This document shows positions 8,301 through 15,200 of a stretch of DNA of 64,000 nt, one piece after another. The first letter of the stretch is position 1. Every line of letters starts with the position of its first letter. The notes beneath the pieces are model-generated. The model was given only the letters and a program-made list of their open reading frames with translations. It had not been told where the DNA came from and made no database searches. Source of the stretch: JAGOTP01 sp964600845 (GTDB taxonomy: Bacteria > Patescibacteriota > Patescibacteriia > 2-12-FULL-60-25). The DNA lies in the NCBI GenBank assembly GCA_964600845.1, contig CAZRJW010000001.1, positions 1 to 64,000 on the forward strand, written 5' to 3'. A program made the position numbers and the translations under genes.

Positions 8301-9216
8301 TAAGTGTCGAGGTAGCGGATCCGATAAATTCTACCGTTGTGTGATTGTTTGAGATCACTGTAGCCGCTTCGGTTGTCCAATTGCCAGAAAGGGCGAACGA
8401 GGAGGAATTGCCGCTGAGCTCAAGACCCGAAAGTAGCGTAATATCGCCGTAAGCGACAAAGTGAGAATAATCCGGAGGGCTAATCGAGCCTCCGAACTCA
8501 AGGTTTGGATAGATGACGGCAGTCGGAATGACGCTTCCGGACCCAGTAAAACGGAAGATTGAGGCATCAGCCGTAGAATTATAGGTTCCCATGTTCATGA
8601 ACCCGCTTTCCCTAACGCGGATCTGCCATCCCCCAGTATGATTGATGGTGCCCGTCATACTATTAGAGATGCCGTAGGCTTCAAGGATCGTACCCGTGCC
8701 AGAGCCGCTAATCGTTCCGCTGTTAGAAATTGGATTATAACCCAATAACGTGACAGTCCCTCCATTGAGCGCCACGCTCCCCGCGTTCGTGAACGGACCA
8801 AAAACATTCATCGCCGCACCCCCGGTCAAGGTAAATGCTCCCACGTTGTTGAACGAGCCGTCTATCTCAAATGTTCCACCACTGATAGTAAGGCTTCCTC
8901 CGCCTTGAATTTCTAACGGCCCGCTGATGGCGCCAATAGCACTCGACTCAACGGATTTGGCGCTTGGAATCACGACCGGTGTTACTGACGTAGGGACATA
9001 GGCGCAGCTCCAATTACCCGCAACCGCCCAGTCGGAAGAGATACCTCCAACGAATACGCAATTTCCTCCCCCTCCCCCTCCCCCTCCATCTCCCTTATCT
9101 CCAGCATAGGATGTGAGCGGAGTGATTAAGAACGATAAGGTGAGTAATCCGGCCACGATACGCCTTACGCCAGAGAGAGACCCTAGGCTATTTTTTAAAA
9201 AGATATTTGTGTTCAT
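5341..9216 (-). CDS. Large secreted adhesin-like protein with conserved C-terminal domain
   Basis: 1291 residues. A Sec signal peptide (about 1-40, ending TSYA) is followed by a Gly run. Two modules begin with a Cys/Trp pattern (SSDWAVAGNWSC and SWGMPANWSC), each leading into Gly/Ser/Thr-rich beta-helix-like repeats. A beta-sandwich-type domain (VDYVRFSD ... LYVTLKD ... SESLTLTET) lies near residues 1015-1125, then a Pro/Gly linker. The last 120 residues form a compact domain with the core AWNTLMYRIRF and ending VRVLGYVNR. The same order of modules, and this C-terminal domain, recur in the 2442-residue protein at 12274-19602. This is probably a cell-surface adhesin whose C-terminus serves sorting or anchoring; that role is inferred. 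The promoter contains a G8 tract. Confidence 0.85.
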   Translation of the reverse strand: MNTNIFLKNSLGSLSGVRRIVAGLLTLSFLITPLTSYAGDKGDGGGGGGGGNCVFVGGISSDWAVAGNWSCAYVPTSVTPVVIPSAKSVESSAIGAISGPLEIQGGGSLTISGGTFEIDGSFNNVGAFTLTGGAAMNVFGPFTNAGSVALNGGTVTLLGYNPISNSGTISGSGTGTILEAYGISNSMTGTINHTGGWQIRVRESGFMNMGTYNSTADASIFRFTGSGSVIPTAVIYPNLEFGGSISPPDYSHFVAYGDITLLSGLELSGNSSSFALSGNWTTEAATVISNNHTTVEFIGSATSTLTADPGGAAFYDIKVNKAAVDKGVMLLSDAMATHALVMTKGIFDYNGYTLFLPGSCTFVGGATPSWGMPANWSCAGAARLPNVIDTVTIPNGKSPVLSSLVTRVGPLAIESGATLEVQAGGSLSVYGTSTNTGTITINSVGGSTAGIIALEGGGPSTSTNNGIILALNGGKLAANVPLQNLGIIDMSSSGTLQLGQNMPTVGSLDVSGLGELILTGPGNTAFPPNRFIPAVPSIGTLTIAIDAYQSISLMAYATTTHALNLNNGYLDLNGNTLSLDGAASLMVGASGGFYGGGTLEFTGSGDQTIGAPIYTTISSMRIRKTSGQVSQGTSVISVAGAFDVVSGTYLIDGGVFMTNGSFTIYAAGTVSSTVSSNLNSLAGLTNAGTVYIDGNNYTAGGIINNGTIYLGSALSMTVDTLTNNNTISSDAASGMLTLTTAFTKGEGSTFSAPLYVLFQGPAAMPAYSYNQVTIYDDVTLSAGADTTLSFGAVTLSPGVSGPIWTILNAGSTQSDVGITIDSLNIQSGTSVVLSGTSVGPTVTTTHELTNNGSLTVNEALLSLGGIPMGIGGTPTLIGSGDYTFTNSDLRFFGDVPETIPAATYHDLSLLGSGTYTLSASTTVMATTTIASSATLDLSTYRLSAIGDIANTGLITSSTGAVLHHPVDYVRFSDSSGTLVSSLTDGDSLYVTLKDQSRNLNGSALETMVITATSTAPAGSDSESLTLTETSASSGIFRNVSAIPVDGVTIATTENGTFELIGDGIGNTTYSDAFDVSDSSSTSVTLAYTQPVSEPESTPVPTVNRGGGALSSGGGGGSIVLFWNNSPAQLIPTPTPPLATQPSIEPSIPTTPPNTLEVFLRSGTTPSTKILGSGERLALLKDARETMGRTDIPVEDLERMAEGKIPKTRNLIIERTLAPRALATFKALYNHAPNFNIPSENLAWNTLMYRIRFPRDLKQESQGIQKFKQTFKKTPSDPFQWAVVRVLGYVNR
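9062..9087 (-). repeat. GGGGGA hexanucleotide run encoding poly-Gly, potential G-quadruplex
   Basis: Just after the signal-peptide codons, the coding strand carries several GGGGGA units in a row encoding Gly. Four or more G-runs this close can form a G-quadruplex in the DNA or mRNA. Unit changes would keep the frame. Confidence 0.6.
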
Positions 9217-9230
9217 AGGATGATGCCCGG

Positions 9231-9260
9231 AGTGTAGCAGGCTCGCAGAGGGGGGGGCAA
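9231..9260 (-). promoter_or_regulatory. Promoter of the adhesin-like gene with a homopolymeric G8/C8 spacer tract
   Basis: Read leftward: TTGCCC (9260-9255), 18-nt spacer, TACACT (9236-9231), then 14 nt to the ATG at 9216. Eight consecutive C (G8 on the + strand, 9250-9257) cover the end of the -35 and the start of the spacer, so slippage would change the -35/-10 distance. Confidence 0.55.
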
Positions 9261-9738
9261 ATAGTTACGAACACTCCGTTACATAAAGCTAAAAAACATT
9301 CCTGGATACGAGTAGAAGGTGTTGCTGGAAGGCCGAATCAGGTCAAAATTGTGTGTTTTTTACTGATCATGACAATCGTTCAAACCTGCCAGACATTGCG
9401 TTCTCGATCTCAGCGAGCACTGCACCTTCTATTCGGTCGCTGAACTTTGGTACGTACGGTCACTCGCGCTCCCAGAGCGATATATACTTGGTTATGGGAA
9501 GGCATCCCATCTCTGGAGGGGCATCATTGGAGCTCAAAATGTTAGGGAGCAGTTCCGCGCATATGGCTAACGATGCGTCGTATCTCGATGAAATTTTCTT
9601 ATCCTGATCCCGAAGGGCGATGTTTTTTGGGATTTGTTAAGAGCTCGGATACTGCGTTCGAGCGACGAACGGGTCATTGGTTTATTCATTTAGTTGTTGA
9701 TGACCAACGTCGTAACTTTTCGTTTCTGACATCCGAGA
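9261..9738. other. Non-coding or decayed stretch upstream of the adhesin gene
   Basis: There is no convincing intact gene here. Short reading frames (9353-9607 and 9573-9821) have no recognisable domain or ribosome site. The second runs in another frame into the recombinase-like fragment at 9739, so decayed coding sequence is possible. Confidence 0.4.
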
Positions 9739-9945
9739 ATGTGGGCACGAAGAAGAAGACGTGCCTACGAGAACGGATTAGCCGAAGACAAGAAGCTGGT
9801 TCTTCGTGCCATTGGCTCTAACTTTGTATTAAGTGGCAAAAAGCTCTCTTTTGAAGTCAAAAAACCATTTCAAGTCATCTCTAATCACCAAATCACCCTT
9901 ACACCCGCAGACGAGCAGGATCTAACTCGCATCACGCTCCAAATA
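9739..9945 (+). pseudogene. Probable C-terminal relic of a serine recombinase
   Basis: The frame encodes ENGLAEDKKLVLRAIGSNF, then SGKKLSFEVKKPFQVISNH. This resembles, from memory of the family, the extreme C-terminus of large serine recombinases common in CPR genomes (a GSN-F-L-x-x-KKL ... KPF pattern). No catalytic domain is found upstream. The frame runs past the terminator hairpin at 9947 and into the tRNA, so it cannot be an intact gene. Its place beside tRNA-Arg fits a decayed integrated element. The assignment is tentative. Confidence 0.4.
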
Positions 9946-9946
9946 A

Positions 9947-9978
9947 CACAAAATCCCTCGCAGATAAGGGATTTTGTG
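9947..9978 (-). terminator. Terminator following tRNA-Arg
   Basis: A perfect 12-bp stem, CACAAAATCCCT / AGGGATTTTGTG (9947-9958 with 9967-9978), with an 8-nt loop. It lies 36 nt past the tRNA 3' end in the leftward direction. The AAAATCCCT core is shared with the terminator after tRNA-Asp at 31647. Confidence 0.75.
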
Positions 9979-10014
9979 CTATGTCATCCGTCTTCCTTTT
10001 CGGAAGGTGGACTA

Positions 10015-10091
10015 TGGTGCACCCCAGACGATTCGAACGTCTGACCTCTTCCTTCGGAGGGAAGCGCTCTATCCAGCTGAGCTAGGGGTGC
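10015..10091 (-). tRNA. tRNA-Arg (anticodon CCG)
   Basis: On the minus strand, acceptor GCACCCC pairs with GGGGTGC. The D-arm is GCTC...GAGC, the anticodon stem CTTCC/GGAAG has loop CTCCGAA (anticodon CCG), and the T-arm is AGACG TTCGAAT CGTCT. CCA is encoded. Length 77 nt. Confidence 0.95.
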
Positions 10092-10151
10092 AAGCGAGCA
10101 AATCCTACGTGATTTGAACCCGTTCGGCAACCGTGATTGAATGAGCTATAT

Positions 10152-10748
10152 ATGTCTGCCAATCGCCCACTCAAGAACCGTTATTTCATGATGCGTCATG
10201 GGCAAAGCCTCGCAAATGAGGCCGGTCTCATTGTGAGCGATCCTAAAAACGGAGTCGAAGGGTACGGCTTATCAGACAAAGGAAAACAGCAGGTCCAGGA
10301 ATCGGTGAACTACGCCCAAGAGATCCATGGACTCAACGCCGATCTTCTGATCGTCTCTTCTGACTTCAGGCGTTGCAAAGAAACAGCGGAGCTCGTAAGT
10401 GCAGCCCTCGGAACCGCGAATGTCGAGCTCGAACCACGCCTCCGAGAGCGCTTCTTTGGGACATTGGAACTTGGACCAAACACGGGCTATCAACAGGTCT
10501 GGGATCAAGATGAAGTAAATGATCAGCGAGGGGCCTTCGGAGCGGAGTCTGCGCAAGACGTACTGAACCGTGGACTGAGTGTCATTCACGATCTGGAAGA
10601 ACAATTTAAGGATGAAACGATCTTGCTCGTATCACATGGAGATACGCTCCAGATCCTGTCTACCGCCTTTGATGGGCGCAACCCGGGGTATCATCGCGAT
10701 CTTCCCCTCCTCGAAACAGCCGAAATTCGCCCCCTGTCCGTCGATTGA
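10152..10748 (+). CDS. Histidine phosphatase superfamily protein (phosphoglycerate mutase-like)
   Basis: 198 residues from the ATG at 10152 (MSANRPLKNRYFMMRHGQS). The N-terminal RHGQS holds the phospho-accepting His. SSDFRRCKETAEL supplies the second Arg region and LLVSHGDTLQ the second catalytic His. Members include cofactor-dependent phosphoglycerate mutases and many small-molecule or protein phosphatases; the length and lack of glycolytic context favour a general phosphatase. A TTG at 10137 is a less likely start. No Shine-Dalgarno is present; TATATA lies directly before the ATG. The stop codon overlaps the -35 of the following tRNA-Lys promoter. Confidence 0.88.
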   Translation: MSANRPLKNRYFMMRHGQSLANEAGLIVSDPKNGVEGYGLSDKGKQQVQESVNYAQEIHGLNADLLIVSSDFRRCKETAELVSAALGTANVELEPRLRERFFGTLELGPNTGYQQVWDQDEVNDQRGAFGAESAQDVLNRGLSVIHDLEEQFKDETILLVSHGDTLQILSTAFDGRNPGYHRDLPLLETAEIRPLSVD

Positions 10749-10773
10749 CAGTCGGGGCGTCTTTTTCTATACT
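10745..10773 (+). promoter_or_regulatory. Promoter of tRNA-Lys
   Basis: TTGACA (10745-10750), 17-nt spacer, TATACT (10768-10773): near-consensus. The -35 overlaps the stop codon of the phosphatase gene. Confidence 0.88.
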
Positions 10774-10794
10774 CCTGGCACAAATCAGCGATTT

Positions 10795-10870
10795 GCGACG
10801 GTAGCTCAGCTGGTAGAGCAGGGGCCTCTTAAGCCCAAGGTCCTGGGTTCGAATCCCAGCCGTCGCACCA
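10795..10870 (+). tRNA. tRNA-Lys (anticodon CTT)
   Basis: Acceptor GCGACGG pairs with CCGTCGC. The D-arm is GCTC...GAGC, the anticodon loop CTCTTAA gives anticodon CTT, and the T-arm is CTGGG TTCGAAT CCCAG. CCA is encoded. The first pair of the anticodon stem is a G-A mismatch. Length 76 nt. Confidence 0.95.
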
Positions 10871-10876
10871 ACAAAG

Positions 10877-10901
10877 ACTTCTCCGAAAGGGGAAGTTTTT
10901 G
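10877..10901 (+). terminator. Terminator of tRNA-Lys
   Basis: Stem ACTTCTCC / GGGGAAGT (10877-10884 with 10889-10896), GAAA loop, then five T. Confidence 0.85.
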
Positions 10902-10951
10902 TTATTCCAAAAATAAGACACTCCATTCCGGTGTATGCTATCCTTGGGACT

Positions 10952-12124
10952 ATGCACGTTCAAAAAGTCTTTATTGGGGGCTGGTTTCAGCGAACCACAC
11001 TCCATCTCTCGGAGCTCTGGGAATTTTTCCAGCACGGAGAGGGCTCGCCGCTCTTAGACAAGCAGGCGGTAAAAAAAGCGAGAACGCAGCTGGGGATCAA
11101 ACAGGTCTCGCGTGAGAGTGGCCCGTTGGAATACATTCTCGTCGAAACAACCTCTGGTCTTTTGTACCGGATCTACGAAGATGGGTTGATGGTGCTTGAG
11201 CTAGCGGCTTCAAAAAATCTAAAGAAAGATGCCGCCTTCATCAAGGAATACTATGACACAAAGCTCTCAAAGAGCATTTCACTCATCTTCAGCAAAGGCG
11301 CGCCCGTTCCAAAGGAGCTCGCGAACATTTCAACCATCTTGCCGTATATCATTACGCTCGATGAAGCGAAACCCACTGACGTAAAAAAGCTGTATGCGGA
11401 TTTTAACGAAGAAGCCTATTCACATCTTTCAAGCCAAGAAGTCGAAGTCTACCGAGGGAGTGGCTTGATTTTAATCAACAATCTTCACAGCCAGGAGCTT
11501 GCGCGCGAATTGATTGAAAGTCAGATTTTCTTTCGCGAGTTCAAAACACAGCTTCATCGCTACCTCGCCCTCCATCGAATCATCTGGGAGAAGATTCAAC
11601 ATATTAAAGATCGCGGAAAAATGAAAAATGATGATATCGATCTGCTCCGGGAAGAACTGCAAGGTTACCAAAAAACGATCATGCTGATTGACGCACGCAT
11701 TGCGCAGATGGATATCTATCTCCCCGTCCGTCAAAAGATCGCGAATGGCCAGGCGATCGATGAGTCATTACGCGCGCTCTTCCAGTTCAAGTTTGAAACG
11801 CTCTTGGATACACACAAATACATTCGCTCCTTGTGGACAATGACGAAAAACTATTTGGACAGCGCTCTGGCTGACTGCACAGACGTTCAGCAAAAGGGCA
11901 CGAAAAATGCCTTATCTGCCCTACAGTTGATCACAATCGTAAACGTCGTTGCAGCCATGCTCGCGCATCTCGGAAAAGAAGCCCTGCCCAAATTCACCTC
12001 CGTTGGACTCATCTTCTTCACGCTCGTGGTGATCATTGCTTGGATCATCAACACTGCCGTCACCAAGCTCTATCAAAATCGACGCTATGCGATGAAGATT
12101 CGTTCCGAACAGCACATTCAGTAG
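10952..12124 (+). CDS. Uncharacterised membrane protein with long cytosolic region and two C-terminal spans
   Basis: About 390 residues. I do not recognise the family. Roughly residues 1-310 are soluble and mixed alpha/beta, with helical, coiled-coil-like stretches (for example around RGKMKNDDIDLLREELQ). Two hydrophobic segments, about 325-345 (QLITIVNVVAAML) and 355-375 (GLIFFTLVVIIAWII), end in a short basic tail. This two-span hairpin at the C-terminus recalls CorA-like or RMD1-like topology, but the GMN motif of CorA is absent. I chose the ATG at 10952; a GTG at 10931 is in frame. A TATGCT box lies 12 nt before the ATG. A strong terminator follows at 12145. Confidence 0.75.
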   Translation: MHVQKVFIGGWFQRTTLHLSELWEFFQHGEGSPLLDKQAVKKARTQLGIKQVSRESGPLEYILVETTSGLLYRIYEDGLMVLELAASKNLKKDAAFIKEYYDTKLSKSISLIFSKGAPVPKELANISTILPYIITLDEAKPTDVKKLYADFNEEAYSHLSSQEVEVYRGSGLILINNLHSQELARELIESQIFFREFKTQLHRYLALHRIIWEKIQHIKDRGKMKNDDIDLLREELQGYQKTIMLIDARIAQMDIYLPVRQKIANGQAIDESLRALFQFKFETLLDTHKYIRSLWTMTKNYLDSALADCTDVQQKGTKNALSALQLITIVNVVAAMLAHLGKEALPKFTSVGLIFFTLVVIIAWIINTAVTKLYQNRRYAMKIRSEQHIQ

Positions 12125-12144
12125 ATCGTCCCTTCATTCACAAA

Positions 12145-12179
12145 ACACACCCTCTCTTTTCGAGAGGGTGTGTTTTTTA
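12145..12179. terminator. Bidirectional terminator
   Basis: A perfect 12-bp stem, ACACACCCTCTC / GAGAGGGTGTGT (12145-12156 with 12162-12173), then six T on the + strand. It serves the membrane protein on the left and probably the micropeptide and giant gene arriving from the right. Confidence 0.88.
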
Positions 12180-12192
12180 TCCAACCCGCCGC

Positions 12193-12255
12193 TTATTTCT
12201 TGTCCTTCTTTGGCTTCTTTACCTTCTTCTGCTGAGCATTGTTGCCCTTGGCCAT
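12193..12255 (-). CDS. Lys-rich 20-residue micropeptide
   Basis: Reads MAKGNNAQQKKVKKPKKDKK and stops with TAA. It begins 18 nt after the stop codon of the 2442-residue surface protein and ends 20 nt before the bidirectional terminator, so it sits at the end of that transcript. Half the residues are Lys, with a KKPKKDK tail, so a nucleic-acid- or ribosome-binding role is possible. The alternative is chance, but the length, the clean start/stop and the terminator placement favour a real gene. No Shine-Dalgarno is evident. Confidence 0.5.
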   Translation of the reverse strand: MAKGNNAQQKKVKKPKKDKK

Positions 12256-12273
12256 AGTGATGATAAGAGTAAA

Positions 12274-15200
12274 TTATTTGATATACCCGAGCGCACGGAC
12301 CGCCGACCAATCGAGCGGCGTGACCGGCGCACGACGGAAGATTGAGCGGAACTTCACGATCCCTTGTTGCTCGAGTGTCAGGTTACGTGTGAAGCGAATG
12401 CGGTACATGAGCACGTTCCAGGCGAGGTCATCTTTTGGATTTTTGAAGTTCGGATCATGTTTGTACATCTTGCGGAATAGGTCGCGCACAACGGGGACCT
12501 GACGTTGCTCCGCTCCGATGTTACGAGTGATTGGCTTCAGACCGATCGTCATGCGATGGAAGTCTTCTGCTTTCGCGCCGTACCCGATCACTTGAAGGGT
12601 ATCGCGGACAACTGCACGACGTTCACGCTCTCCAAGACGACGCGTTACATAGGAGTTTCCGTAGGCAATGAAGTTTGAGTAGAGATCCATCTGACCTCCG
12701 TAGACTCTGAGACCGAATTCTTTTGCATCCGCCGTCACACCCTGACGTGCCCGGAGTTCAGCTGCTTCGTCTGGTGCGGTAAGTCCAAGGAAAGACAGGA
12801 GACAGGTACGATCAATTGCGTTGATGAAAGGCGTCGTGATGACGGGACATCCTCCATTTGTCTGCGGCTCAGGCGTGACAACTGGAACGATCTCTTCTAT
12901 CACGGGGGTCGGCTCTGAGATAATCACGATTGGCGTTACCACGGTTGTGGTTGCCGACGTCGTAGTGGTTGTCTGCGTAAGGTTCGAGATATTGCTGCCG
13001 CCACCTCCACCCCCTCCTCCGCCACCACCACCGCCACCACCACCGCCTCCGCCTCCGCCACCTCCACTACTTGGAGCAACGTCGTTATCGGTAATGGTGA
13101 CCGTAATGGTGTTGATAGCCAGAGAAGCAACATACTCACCGGTAGACGAAGCTGTATGTGTGATCCAGCCTGTAGCTGTTGATTCGACGGAGGAATCGTT
13201 CACCGCTGTGACTGTCACCGTTTGCGGCGTATCCCAGTTGGATGTGGTGAACGTGAGCGTTGACGTCGAGAGAGTGAACTGAGTGCTTGTCGTAGAGAGG
13301 AGAATCTGAACCGTTGAGGTGGGCTCCGTATTCAAGACGACGGTATAGGTATCCGTTGTACTTCCTTCCGTTACGGCTAAGCCCGTCTCAGACAACGTAG
13401 CCCCAACCGTGTCGTTATCCGTAATGGTATAGGTATAGGTTGTCCGTCCGCCCAAGGTCGCTGCAACTGGACTAGAGAGGGTAAAGATAATTGTCTCGTT
13501 CGATTCAGCGATCGAATCATTTACGATGCTAAAGTCAAACGTGGTCGAGGTCTGACCTGCTGTAATCGTTATTGGGGTCGCTGCCAAGATTGACGTAAAG
13601 TCTGTTCCTGAACCAGTAGCCGTTCCACCTGTGACTGCATAACTTACGGTTACATCAGAAGAATGGACCGCATCCAAGACGATTCTGACACTTGTCGCTG
13701 TAACACTTTCAAGGCTAGATCCAGCTGAGGTACCGAATTGAACTAAGCGTAAATCTGTATCTACCTCAAACGCGACAGCGCCACCATTCGCTGTGGATGC
13801 ACCAGACCCTGCAACAGAAGGATCGTAGGCCAAGACGCGCCAATAGTAGCTCCCGTTGGAAAGGACTTGACCACCAGAGCCAGACGTATACACACCGTCT
13901 CCTGCCGCCTGCCCAACCTGGAAGGTTTTCGCACCTTGCACTGCCTGTGCTGAAGTATAATTGACGATCAGCGAGCCAAAGTCTGAAGAATCATCTATCT
14001 GAAAGACATACTGGAGCGTGTCGGCTACGTCTGGGTCGGTGAGCGTGAACTGAAACGTCGGCGTAGCGGTACTCGTTGTCGAACCATCCACAAGATCTGC
14101 CGGACCTAAGCTCGACGGCAAGTTCGGGTTACTATTCGCAACGGTATCAACGACAAACGCGATCGCTCCACTATTTGCTGTCGTAGGACCCGTACAGTCT
14201 TCATCATCACAGGCGGTTACACGCCAGTAGTAGGATCCATCTGTAAGTGTTTGACTGGATGCTCCGACAGAATAGACTCCCAGCCCCGCAGCCTGACCCA
14301 TTTGGAAAGAACGCGCACCCTCTCCTTCGGATCCTGCGACAGAAGTATATACGGTGACAGGTGAGCTAAAATCGGATGTATCATCAACCGTGATGATGTA
14401 GTACATAATTTCTGCGTCGTCCGGATCGTTCAGCGTGAAGGTAAATGTCGGATTATCTGTACTTGTGGTCGAGCCATCAACAAGAGCCGTAGGACCAAGA
14501 CTGGAAGGCGCCGAAGGAGCGAGGTTAGCTACCGCATCCACAACGAACGCGATTGCTCCACCATTCGCCACCGTAGCCGGGGAAGAACCAAACGAGTCCG
14601 AAACCGAAACCATCCAATAGTAATTACCGTCCGGAAGGGTCTGGCCAACGTTTCCGGTCGTATAATAGGCCACTCCGGTTCCCGTTGCCTGCCCCACCTG
14701 GAATGTACGTACGCCTGCTGCATCCCAATCATCACTATGCACTACTACAGGTGAAGAGAAGTCAGAGTTATTGTCAATGTAAATAGTATAAGCAAGGATC
14801 GCTCCGGGATCTGCATCCGCGACTGTGAAGTTGAAGACCGGATTGTTCGTACTCGTCGTAGAGCCATCTACCATGTCCGCTGGCCCAAGGGAGGATGGAG
14901 ATGAAGGAGCAGTGTTTCCTCCTGCTACTACAAACGCAACAGCTCCTCCATTAGCGGTTGTATAACTCGATACCAGACCGCTTGCGTCGAGAGTTTTGAC
15001 ACGCCAGTAATAAGAACCGTTCGTAAGTCCCTGACCAAATCCACCTTCCTGATGGTTTCCCCCAATCCCGATTGTTCCTGGCTGACCCACCTGGAAGGTG
15101 TGTGCCCCCTGAGCCAGCAGATCACTTCGATAGGAGACTACTAGGCTTGCAAAGTCCGAGCTATCATCAATCTCAATCCAGTATTTTACCGTATCCGCTC

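Noticed and set aside
12821..13282. Frame with a poly-Pro run on the + strand
   Set aside because: It is the complement of the Gly tract in the giant surface protein and shows no other signal.
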